This document shows, in pieces, positions 1-6,161 of a DNA stretch of 12,795 nucleotides; the first letter of the stretch is position 1, and every line of letters begins with the position of its first letter. A model generated the notes under the pieces. It ran no database searches. It saw only the letters and a program-made list of their open reading frames with translations, and was not told the DNA's origin. The stretch comes from CAZFBR01 sp035353495 [NCBI: uncultured bacterium] (GTDB taxonomy: Bacteria > DAOPZR01), in assembly GCA_964517215.1 (NCBI GenBank), contig CAZFBR010000048.1, forward strand, positions 1-12,795. Reading direction: 5' to 3'. A program made the translations under genes and the position numbers.

Positions 1-1
1 G

Positions 2-73
2 TTTTTCAGCAGAGTTTTCGGCTATTCGCGCCTCGGGTTTGTCTAAGCAGGGGCGCTGGCACTGGGGTTCACG
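2..73 (+). pseudogene. N-terminal remnant of the sugar transferase, interrupted by an in-frame TAA
   Basis: The frame of the downstream sugar transferase stays open to the window edge except for one TAA at 44-46. Read through, it gives FFSRVFGYSRLGFV, stop, AGALALGFT, then joins the VAWRMLRR start of the downstream ORF. This matches the layout of full-length polyprenyl glycosylphosphotransferases, where an F-x-R...YSR stretch leads into a hydrophobic last N-terminal helix, a basic patch and a Rossmann-like VVGCG segment. A single T-to-A change in a Leu codon would explain the stop. A base-calling error, or a real nonsense mutation, cannot be told apart here. The rest of the N-terminal membrane domain lies outside the window. 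Confidence 0.6.
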
Positions 74-1048
74 GTGGCCTGGCGCATGCTGCGGCGCAGC
101 GCGGTGGAACGCATCTGGCACAATCCGGCGCGGCGGCGGCGGGCGCTGGTGGTTGGCTGCGGGGCGCCGCTGGCGGCCATGGCCAACCGGCTGACGGATG
201 ATTACCGACACGGGTACCGGGTAACGGCGACGGTGCGCCTGCAGGATAGTGGCGCGCTCCCTGATTTTATCGGAAGGTACAATCAGGATCCGTTCGACGA
301 GGTGCTGGCAGTCGCGGACGGCTGCAGTTCCGCACAGTTGGTGGCGGTGCACGATGCGGTGGCGGCATTGGACCTGCCCTGCCGGTTGATTCCCGGCGAT
401 TATGAAATGCTGCTGGCCCGCGCGCCGCTGCGGGAACTGGGCGACCTGCCGCTGCTGGAACTGGCCGGTGCCGCACGCCCGAGCCGCGAAACAGTCAAGC
501 GGGTGACGGATTTGGGAGTGGCGCTGCCGCTGGCGGTTCTGACCTTGCCGCTGCTTGCCGTACTGACGCTGGCGGTGCGACTGACATCGTCCGGTCCGGC
601 TTTTTTTAATCGTACCCGCGTTGGCCGGCACGGTCGTGAGTTTGTCATGTACAAACTGCGCACCATGCACTGGCGGCCCGGTGCGGCGCTGGATCTCACG
701 GTTGATGCCGGGGATCCGCGCATCACGCCGCTGGGACGCTGGCTGCGCCGCTGGTCGCTCGACGAGCTGCCGCAGTTGTGGAATGTCGTGCGCGGTGACA
801 TGGCCCTGGTGGGGCCGCGCCCGGAGATTCCGTCCGTGGTGCGTGACTGGCACGCCTGGCAGCGCGAAGCGCTCGAAGTGCCGCCGGGCCTGACCGGCCT
901 GGCGCAGGTCAGCGGCCGCGATCTGCTGAGCATACCCGCCAAATCGCGCCTCGATGTGTTTTATCGCCGGCATCATACGCTGGCCCTTGATGCCAAAATC
1001 ATGCTGAAAACCGTCTGGGTAGTGCTATCCGGCGAGGGAGTCAACTGA
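74..1048 (+). CDS. Undecaprenyl-phosphate sugar phosphotransferase (monotopic phosphoglycosyl transferase), 5' end disrupted
   Basis: This inner-membrane enzyme would move a sugar-1-phosphate from a UDP-sugar to undecaprenyl phosphate, the first step of lipid-linked glycan assembly. From the GTG at 74, residues 24-110 form a Rossmann-like segment (LVVGCG). Residues 141-180 hold the hydrophobic membrane-dipping helix, followed by YKLRTM (193-198), the catalytic pair D230-E231 in SLDELPQL, GDMALVGPRPE (241-251) and PGLTGLAQVSGR (271-282). The catalytic domain is complete and ends at the usual place. Full-length relatives are about 450-480 residues with several N-terminal helices, and here those are separated by the TAA at 44-46. 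The GTG is the first plausible start after that stop, with only a weak GGGG six bases upstream. PglC-type enzymes work without the N-terminal region, so a restarted product could still be active. The stop is one base before the next gene. Confidence 0.85.
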   Translation: MAWRMLRRSAVERIWHNPARRRRALVVGCGAPLAAMANRLTDDYRHGYRVTATVRLQDSGALPDFIGRYNQDPFDEVLAVADGCSSAQLVAVHDAVAALDLPCRLIPGDYEMLLARAPLRELGDLPLLELAGAARPSRETVKRVTDLGVALPLAVLTLPLLAVLTLAVRLTSSGPAFFNRTRVGRHGREFVMYKLRTMHWRPGAALDLTVDAGDPRITPLGRWLRRWSLDELPQLWNVVRGDMALVGPRPEIPSVVRDWHAWQREALEVPPGLTGLAQVSGRDLLSIPAKSRLDVFYRRHHTLALDAKIMLKTVWVVLSGEGVN

Positions 1049-1049
1049 C

Positions 1050-2453
1050 ATGGAACAGATTCTGATCATCGGTGCCGGCGAGGCGGGGCGGATGGTATGC
1101 CGCGAAATCGCGAACCACGCAGAACTGCAGTTCGCGGTCCGCGGTTTTGTCGATGATGACGCCGCCAAGCGCGGCAGCAACATCGACGGGATGCCGGTAC
1201 TCGGCGGCACGGCGGATATCCCCGCCCTGGTGACGGCGCAGGGGATTACGCTGGTGATCATCGCCATCCCGTCGGCGTCCGGGACTGTGATCCGCGGCAT
1301 GGTCGATGCCTGCCGCAATCTGGCCGTGCAGGTGCGCATTGTGCCGGGGATTTTTGAGATCATCGCCGGCGAGGTGCAGCTGAACCAGATCCGCCCGATA
1401 CGGGTTGAGGACCTGCTGGGGCGCGAGACGGTGCGGGTGGAAAGCGCGGAACTGGTGGCGGGGAAACGGGTCTTGGTTACGGGCGCGGCGGGTTCCATCG
1501 GCAGCGAGTTGTGCCGGCAGATTTTGCGCGGCGGTCCGGCGGAACTGATCGCGGTGGACAATGGTGAGACGGAACTCTTCAATCTTGAACAGGAACTGGG
1601 CACCCACGGCGCGCTGGTGCCGGTCATGGGCGATATCCGCGATGCGGATCGGATGCGGGCGGTGATGGCAGCGGTCGAACCGCAGATTGTATTTCATGCC
1701 GCAGCCTACAAGCATGTGCCGATGATGGAACGGGCGCCGGGTGAGGCGGTGAAAACCAACGTGTTCGGCACCCGCACGGTGGTTCAGCTCGCCGCACAGC
1801 ATGGTGCGGAGCGGTTTGTGCTCATCTCGTCGGACAAGGCGGTCAATCCCACCAACGTGATGGGGGCGACCAAGCGGCTGGCGGAACGGGTGGTGCTGGC
1901 AACGGCCCAGCAGCAGGCAATGAAATGCGCGGTGGTGCGGTTCGGCAATGTGCTGGGCAGCCGCGGCAGTGTGGTGCCCATTTTCCAGGCGCAGATTGCC
2001 GCCGGCGGGCCGGTGACGGTGACGCATCCCGACGTGATTCGTTATTTCATGACCATTCCTGAAGCGGCGCAGCTGGTAATCAAGGCGGGCGGACTTGCCG
2101 ATCGCGGCGAAATCTTCCTGCTCGATATGGGTGATCCCATCCGCATCCAGGATCTTGCCCGGACGCTGATTACCCTGTCCGGCCGGAGGGCAAAACAGGA
2201 AATCGAGATTGTATTTACCGGGTTGCGGCCGGGCGAAAAGCTGTTCGAGGAATTGCTGACCAAGGGTGAAGGGATTATGCCGACCGCACATCCGAAAGTA
2301 TTCGTGACGGCACCCGAACCGCTGCACGAGGCGCTTGACCGGGGGCTCGACGCCCTGACGCAATCAACCGCCGCCAATGCTGACAAGGAAACCCTGCGCC
2401 TGCTGGCCGAACTGGTGCCGGAGTACCGGCAGGGCTATCGGCCGGTTCTCTGA
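1050..2453 (+). CDS. Nucleotide-sugar 4,6-dehydratase/epimerase, WbpM/PglF/CapD type, lacking membrane helices
   Basis: Relatives act on UDP-GlcNAc, usually as NAD(P)-dependent 4,6-dehydratases, to make precursors for rare amino sugars. Two Rossmann units are visible. The first, residues 3-100, has GAGEAG at 8-13. The second is the SDR catalytic unit with TGAAGSIGSE (144-153), HAAAYKHVP (216-224) and SSDKAVNPTNVMGATK (260-275). The classical SDR Tyr is Met271, four residues before Lys275. This is the Ser-Met-Lys arrangement described for WbpM, rather than the Tyr form of FlaA1. Full-length WbpM/PglF/CapD proteins carry about four N-terminal helices. This one starts directly at the first Rossmann fold, so it should be soluble. 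The start is supported by GGGAG at 1036-1040, nine bases upstream. It probably shares a transcript with the sugar transferase and may supply its substrate. The exact product is not predictable. Confidence 0.9.
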   Translation: MEQILIIGAGEAGRMVCREIANHAELQFAVRGFVDDDAAKRGSNIDGMPVLGGTADIPALVTAQGITLVIIAIPSASGTVIRGMVDACRNLAVQVRIVPGIFEIIAGEVQLNQIRPIRVEDLLGRETVRVESAELVAGKRVLVTGAAGSIGSELCRQILRGGPAELIAVDNGETELFNLEQELGTHGALVPVMGDIRDADRMRAVMAAVEPQIVFHAAAYKHVPMMERAPGEAVKTNVFGTRTVVQLAAQHGAERFVLISSDKAVNPTNVMGATKRLAERVVLATAQQQAMKCAVVRFGNVLGSRGSVVPIFQAQIAAGGPVTVTHPDVIRYFMTIPEAAQLVIKAGGLADRGEIFLLDMGDPIRIQDLARTLITLSGRRAKQEIEIVFTGLRPGEKLFEELLTKGEGIMPTAHPKVFVTAPEPLHEALDRGLDALTQSTAANADKETLRLLAELVPEYRQGYRPVL

Positions 2454-2462
2454 CGGACAGAT

Positions 2463-2490
2463 AAAAAACCCCCGCCCGTTCGGGCGGGGG
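2463..2490 (-). terminator. Rho-independent terminator of the lipoprotein gene
   Basis: A perfect 9-bp G+C-rich stem pairs 2469-2477 with 2482-2490 around a 4-base loop. On the minus strand it is followed by six T residues (the A run at 2463-2468), so it ends leftward transcription just after the lipoprotein stop. The plus side lacks a T run, so it would act less well on the convergent dehydratase transcript. Confidence 0.9.
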
Positions 2491-2504
2491 CTGAAGAACG
2501 CGGT

Positions 2505-3110
2505 CTACTGATTCTGGTTCTGCTGCACGGTGATGAATTTGTCCAATTCCTCGATAACGGCACCCGTGGTGGCGTCGATCCGGCAGCAATGCCACTGATC
2601 CTGACCCGGCTGATACTGGATTTTCCGGCGGAACGGCTGCGTTGTGCCGTCCGGCTTGGTGATGGTGACCGTGGCGAAGGCCTCGCTGATGCTGCTGTTC
2701 TGGCCCATGGAGGCGAAATAGACGGAAATGACATACTGGCCGTTGCTGAAGTCCTCGGTGCCAATATTTTTGAAAATGAAGAATTCCTGACCCTGGGTTC
2801 CGTCGGTGACGTCGGTGCCGCAGTTGGCGCCGTTCCAACCGAGGTTGGGCTGGGCAAAGGCGCGATGGATCATCGAAGTGCCGGCTGCGTTCCAGATTTC
2901 CAGATCCATGTCGATCGGCTTGTCCCACGACAGGGTCACCTTGACCGGGCTGCTGGCTGCCGGGGTGGTGGCTGCGGGCGGGGTGGTGCCGGTTGCTGCC
3001 GCCGTGCCGGCTGCAGGCGCAGCAGTTTCGCCGCCGGACTGGCCGAATTTGCAGCTGAACAGCAGCGCCGCAACACAAACTGCCATCAGTACCACGAGGA
3101 ACTTCTTCAT
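2505..3110 (-). CDS. Lipoprotein with a DUF2135-like beta-rich domain
   Basis: The 201-residue product begins with a lipoprotein signal: MKK, a hydrophobic core (4-18) and a lipobox L17-F18-S19-C20, so C20 would be lipidated. The residue after it is Lys rather than Asp, consistent with outer-membrane sorting under the enterobacterial rule. A low-complexity Ala/Thr/Pro/Gly linker spans 24-54. The remainder is a predicted beta-rich globular domain opening with VKVTLSWDKPIDMDLEIWN (56-74). That resembles the 'W-D-D-x-D-L' opening of YfaP/DUF2135-type domains, but this is a resemblance only. C97, C175 and C176 could form a disulfide. The ATG at 3110 is chosen over an in-frame ATG at 3224 because the signal peptide starts here and AAGGAG (3121-3126) lies ten bases upstream. 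It has its own promoter and terminator. Function unknown. Confidence 0.85.
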   Translation of the reverse strand: MKKFLVVLMAVCVAALLFSCKFGQSGGETAAPAAGTAAATGTTPPAATTPAASSPVKVTLSWDKPIDMDLEIWNAAGTSMIHRAFAQPNLGWNGANCGTDVTDGTQGQEFFIFKNIGTEDFSNGQYVISVYFASMGQNSSISEAFATVTITKPDGTTQPFRRKIQYQPGQDQWHCCRIDATTGAVIEELDKFITVQQNQNQ

Positions 3111-3195
3111 ACGGTGCACGCTCCTTCGTTGCCTGCCGGCTGGAAGCCGGGAAATGTGCCGGTGTCCGCAGAACAGCTGGCGGTCCGGCGGCAAA

Positions 3196-3224
3196 ACTAT
3201 AGCCGACCGGATATGGTTTGTCAA
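3196..3224 (-). promoter_or_regulatory. Sigma70-type promoter for the lipoprotein gene
   Basis: On the minus strand there is a consensus -35 TTGACA (3219-3224), a 17-base spacer and a -10 TATAGT (3196-3201), five of six matches. The -35 box overlaps the TGA stop of the DUF2156 gene. Transcription should start near 3189, leaving a leader of roughly 80 bases before the ATG at 3110. This would make the lipoprotein independent of the upstream operon. Confidence 0.8.
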
Positions 3225-4138
3225 CGCACGGTCAGGCGATACACCTCAACCATGTGGTGCGGATGATAGGATTGTTTGGCCCGGCGCAGCCCGGGAATGC
3301 CGAGATCCTGCTCGCGATTGATGTAGACCGCGCCGGCGGCGGCATGCGCGGCAAATTCCTGGTTGATGAGCTGATACAACCCGTCGACGGTGGTGTCGGC
3401 TTTTTCCACATAAACGACGAAGGTGTCGGCGGTCAGGTGCTCGCCCAGGGTGATGGCGAGCAGCCGGCCGTCGCTGCGGATGGCGCCGCCGCTGAGGCCG
3501 AGTCCGCAGGGATTGGCCAGCATCTCGGCAATCGCGGCGTATTCGCGCTGCAAATCGGGAGAATCGGCGCAGCCGTGCGCGCGGCACCAGGCGCCGGCGA
3601 AATCACGGAAGAGCGGCGCAGTATCCGGTGTGAGCGGCACGTAGTCGTAGGACAACTCCCGCCGCAGCCGGTTGAGATGGTTGCGTTTGCTGTCGTATTT
3701 CCGCCCGGGCAGTTCGATCAGGTCGGTTGCCGTGTAGACGTAATCATCGTGGTTGGGATCGCGAGTGAGAATGAACTGCGGAGTATCCGCCAGTGCCGCG
3801 GCGGTGCCGGCGGTGATGAATTTGCCGCACCAGCGTTGCGGGGCGGCGGGATGCACCGCCAGACGGCGCAGTACCGCAGCGGGATCGGCAACCCCCAGCG
3901 GCTCCAAGTATTCGACCGTGGCGCCATCCAGGCAGTCGGAGACCAGGAGCGCCCCGTCCAGGCTGGTCAGCCGGGTGTGGTCGGTGGTGCGCCAGGTGTA
4001 GATGTTGGTGAAACTGTACACGGACGAAATACAGGGCCGACGGGCCAGCAGGGTGCGGAACAATGCGGCATCGGTGCACGCGACCGGGCGAGTGTCGGGA
4101 AAGGCGGGAACAGCGGCCAGCTGATCAGGGTCTGTCAT
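3221..4138 (-). CDS. DUF2156 protein (phosphatidylglycerol lysyltransferase C-terminal-like, GNAT fold)
   Basis: The 305-residue product has no signal peptide or membrane helix. It resembles stand-alone DUF2156 proteins, which correspond to the double-GNAT catalytic half of MprF-type lysyl-phosphatidylglycerol synthases. Useful landmarks are SVYSFTNIYTWR (39-50), a basic LPGRKYDSKRNHLNRLRR stretch (143-160), an acidic/aromatic EYAAIAEM helix (199-206), and the conserved C-terminal block YINREQDLGIPGLRRAKQSY (272-291). In this family that last block carries the most conserved residues. Without the MprF flippase domain the acceptor is unknown and may not be a lipid. AAGGA (4145-4149) sits six bases before the ATG. 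It lies 51 bases after mntP in the same direction and probably shares its transcript. Its stop overlaps the -35 box of the next gene. Confidence 0.85.
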   Translation of the reverse strand: MTDPDQLAAVPAFPDTRPVACTDAALFRTLLARRPCISSVYSFTNIYTWRTTDHTRLTSLDGALLVSDCLDGATVEYLEPLGVADPAAVLRRLAVHPAAPQRWCGKFITAGTAAALADTPQFILTRDPNHDDYVYTATDLIELPGRKYDSKRNHLNRLRRELSYDYVPLTPDTAPLFRDFAGAWCRAHGCADSPDLQREYAAIAEMLANPCGLGLSGGAIRSDGRLLAITLGEHLTADTFVVYVEKADTTVDGLYQLINQEFAAHAAAGAVYINREQDLGIPGLRRAKQSYHPHHMVEVYRLTVR

Positions 4139-4161
4139 AGAGCGTCCTTGGTGAAGAATGG

Positions 4162-4175
4162 CGGAGTGTACTCCG
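4162..4175. repeat. Short inverted repeat between mntP and the DUF2156 gene
   Basis: CGGAGT and ACTCCG face each other across two bases. Outer bases GGTGA (4150-4154) and TCACC (4176-4180) can also pair, with a 7-base bulge on one side. No T run follows on the minus strand, so it is not a standard terminator. It could be a processing or stability hairpin, or a protein-binding palindrome. Confidence 0.35.
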
Positions 4176-4189
4176 TCACCTGCCTCCTG

Positions 4190-4747
4190 TCAAGCGGCGG
4201 CGGGTGCCAGCAGCAGGCGCAGACCGATGAGGATGAGCACAATCCCGCCGGCGGCCCGCGACCATTGCTGGAGCCGGCTGCCGCAGAGAGCGCCGAGCAG
4301 CACGCCGCCGGCGGAGAGGAAAAACGTGGTCAGGCCGATGATGACGGCCGGTAGCCAGATGGTGACGCGCACCAGCGACAGGGAAAAGCCGACGGCCAGC
4401 GCGTCAATGCTGGTGGCGACAGCCAGCCCGGTGAGCGGCAGCAGGGCAACGCGATGGATCACCGGACACTCGGGATGACGGGCATCATACAGCATCTTGC
4501 CGCCGACCGCGGTCAGGAGCAGGAAGGCGAGCCAGGGGGCGAAGGTGCGCAGCAGTTCCACCACCGTGGCGCCAGCCAGGGCGCCGAGAATCGGCATGAG
4601 CGCCTGAAAGCCGCCGAAAAACAGGCCGATCAGCAGCGCCGCCTGACGGCGCCGGACCGTGAGTGCCAGCCCGTAGCATACCGCCACCGCAAACGCGTCC
4701 ATGCTGAGGGCAACTGCCAGGGTGAAGAGCGCCGGGAATGAGAGCAT
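4190..4747 (-). CDS. mntP: Manganese efflux pump MntP
   Basis: The 185-residue product has about six hydrophobic segments, the normal size and topology for MntP (YebN, DUF204), an inner-membrane exporter of Mn(II). The internal duplication is clear: ALSMDAFAVAV near residue 13 and ATSIDALAVGF near residue 111. Each carries an Asp in a membrane segment (D17 and D115), corresponding to the functionally important aspartates of the E. coli protein. The FGGFQALMP stretch (44-52) and the GGxxLxxxGxxL C-terminal helix also fit. The ATG at 4747 is five bases from the stop of the MBL-fold gene and has no clear ribosome-binding site, so translation is likely coupled. No Mn riboswitch is visible. Control would come from the operon promoter. 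Confidence 0.92.
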   Translation of the reverse strand: MLSFPALFTLAVALSMDAFAVAVCYGLALTVRRRQAALLIGLFFGGFQALMPILGALAGATVVELLRTFAPWLAFLLLTAVGGKMLYDARHPECPVIHRVALLPLTGLAVATSIDALAVGFSLSLVRVTIWLPAVIIGLTTFFLSAGGVLLGALCGSRLQQWSRAAGGIVLILIGLRLLLAPAAA

Positions 4748-4752
4748 TGCCG

Positions 4753-5577
4753 TCAGGGGGTCACCGTGAGGGTGATGCCCTCGCGGGCCATGAGCAGCCG
4801 CCCGTCGAATTGGCGCTGGCAGGCCTGTTCAATGGCGGCCAGTTCATCGTCGAGACGGCCGGGATCGTGATGGAACAGGACCAGCTGCGGCACGCCGGCA
4901 TCGCGGGCGAGCTGCATGGCCTGGGCAAAGGTCGAATGGCCCCAGCCCTGGCGCTGCGGGTATTCGGCGTCGGTATATTGGGCATCATGCACCAGCAGGT
5001 GGGCGCCGCGACAGAACGCGACGATAGCGGCGTACGGCACCGCGCCGCGCGGGTCAAACAGTTCACTGTCAGTGATGAAGACCAGGGTGCCGTCATCCCG
5101 TTCCAGGCGCACGCCGACGGTGGGGGCGGGATGATTGACGGGATGCAGCAACAGGCGGGTGCCGGAGACCAGGCCGCCGCTGGCGGGGACCTCGCTGAAT
5201 TCGACGCCGGCTCGCAGATTGGCGAAGGTGACGGGAAAGTATTCCAGCGCCATCTGCCGGCGGAACATGCCGCGCAGCGACGGCAGGCATTGCCCGCAGC
5301 CGTGCAGGACGATATGTGTGTCCGGCTGGTACGCGGGGGCGAAGAAGGGAAACCCGTGGATATGGTCCCAGTGGGTATGGGTGACGAGCAGATTGATGCG
5401 GCGGATCTGCCGGCGGACGAGCAGCTCGCCCAGCCGGCGGATACCGGTGCCGGCGTCGATGATCAGCAGGTCGTCGCCCAGCTCGACGGCGACACAGGTG
5501 GTATTGCCGCCGAAGTGCATGACCCGGCTGTCCGGCACCGGCACCGAACCGCGGGTGCCCCAGCAGGTCAGCTTCAC
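4753..5577 (-). CDS. MBL-fold metallo-hydrolase
   Basis: The 274-residue soluble protein begins WGTRGSVPVP with FGGNTTCV at 22-29, a hallmark of a phosphodiesterase-like subgroup of metallo-beta-lactamase-fold enzymes. Metal ligands are all recognisable: H67, H69, D71 and H72 in THTHWDHIHG, a further His in VNHP (H149), D170 in FITDSE or D198 in VHDAQYTDAEY, and H236/H237 in LFHHDP. GWGHST (211-216) is typical of the same group. Substrate is unknown; cyclic nucleotides or phosphodiesters are plausible from relatives. It uses a GTG start inside a 4-base GTGA overlap with the upstream gene's stop and has no Shine-Dalgarno, indicating termination-reinitiation. The family often sits near signalling genes, and here it is in an operon with a diguanylate cyclase. 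Degradation of a signal nucleotide would be an inference only. Confidence 0.85.
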   Translation of the reverse strand: MKLTCWGTRGSVPVPDSRVMHFGGNTTCVAVELGDDLLIIDAGTGIRRLGELLVRRQIRRINLLVTHTHWDHIHGFPFFAPAYQPDTHIVLHGCGQCLPSLRGMFRRQMALEYFPVTFANLRAGVEFSEVPASGGLVSGTRLLLHPVNHPAPTVGVRLERDDGTLVFITDSELFDPRGAVPYAAIVAFCRGAHLLVHDAQYTDAEYPQRQGWGHSTFAQAMQLARDAGVPQLVLFHHDPGRLDDELAAIEQACQRQFDGRLLMAREGITLTVTP

Positions 5578-6161
5578 GTCAGGTCGCCGACGAGCAGGCG
5601 GCGGCCCAGCGTGGCGGCCTGCTGCAGATATTCGGGATGGCCGGCCACGGCGCCGGCGAGGTCGAGGCCGGGGCAGAACAGATCACCGGCCGGCCGGGCG
5701 CCGATAACGGCGAAAAAATTGTGGGCCACGGCGCTGGCATTGGCAAAAAAGTCCCTGCGGTCGGTGGCGGCGGGGCAGAGAAACAGCGCGCGCTTGTCGC
5801 GGGTGTCGGGGAGGGTGTGATGCAGCATGCGCGCCGCCCAGCGGCATTGCTGCCGGTCAATGAGCAGCTTGGCCTGGGCGGTGATGCTGCCGAAATACAG
5901 CGGGCTGGCCAGGATGATGCCGGTGCTGCGGTCGAGCAGCGCGGACACCTGCTGCAGACCGTCGGTGACCAGGCAGGATCCGTCGCGGGGCGCATTGACA
6001 CAGGCCCGGCAGGGAGCGATGACCAGGTCGTCCAGGACGATGCTTTCCACGACCGCGCCCGCATCGCGGGCGGCGTGCAGCGCCGCGCGCAGCAGCAGGG
6101 CGCTATTGCCCTCGCGGCGCGGGCTGGCCATGAGCCCGGTAACCAACGGGCGGGCGGTCAT
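5574..6161 (-). CDS. Flavodoxin-fold NAD(P)H-dependent FMN reductase / iron-sulfur-flavoprotein-like
   Basis: The 195-residue product has the FMN-binding signature GLMASPRREGNS (9-20) and the flavin-contacting SPLYFGSITAQAKLLIDR (86-103) of the FMN_red family. Residues 51-63 read C-x2-C-x2-A-x5-C. This is the compact cysteine motif of archaeal-type iron-sulfur flavoproteins with the third Cys replaced by Ala57. A normal [4Fe-4S] site is therefore doubtful, though C106, C129 or C163 might substitute. It probably performs cytosolic electron transfer or quinone/metal/thiol reduction. ATG lies in an ATGA overlap with the stop of the GGDEF gene upstream, and no Shine-Dalgarno is seen, so it should be coupled to that gene. 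Confidence 0.82.
   Translation of the reverse strand: MTARPLVTGLMASPRREGNSALLLRAALHAARDAGAVVESIVLDDLVIAPCRACVNAPRDGSCLVTDGLQQVSALLDRSTGIILASPLYFGSITAQAKLLIDRQQCRWAARMLHHTLPDTRDKRALFLCPAATDRRDFFANASAVAHNFFAVIGARPAGDLFCPGLDLAGAVAGHPEYLQQAATLGRRLLVGDLT

Noticed and set aside
1041-2363. 440-residue minus-strand frame opposite the dehydratase gene
   Set aside because: His/Arg-rich composition without motifs; shadow of the clearly conserved plus-strand SDR gene.
3136-3150. 6-bp hairpin (CCGGCT/AGCCGG) in the lipoprotein leader as a terminator
   Set aside because: No T run follows on either strand and the loop is only three bases. It is probably incidental or a minor leader structure.
3111-3224. 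In-frame N-terminal extension of the lipoprotein to an ATG at 3224
   Set aside because: It would bury the lipoprotein signal peptide inside the protein and overlap the promoter. The ATG at 3110 has a good Shine-Dalgarno.
3218-4354. 378-residue plus-strand frame opposite the DUF2156 gene
   Set aside because: Crosses gene ends, has no domain or ribosome-binding site, and mirrors a well-supported minus-strand gene.
4738-5820. 360-residue plus-strand frame opposite the MBL-fold gene
   Set aside because: No motif; the opposite strand carries complete metal-binding motifs.
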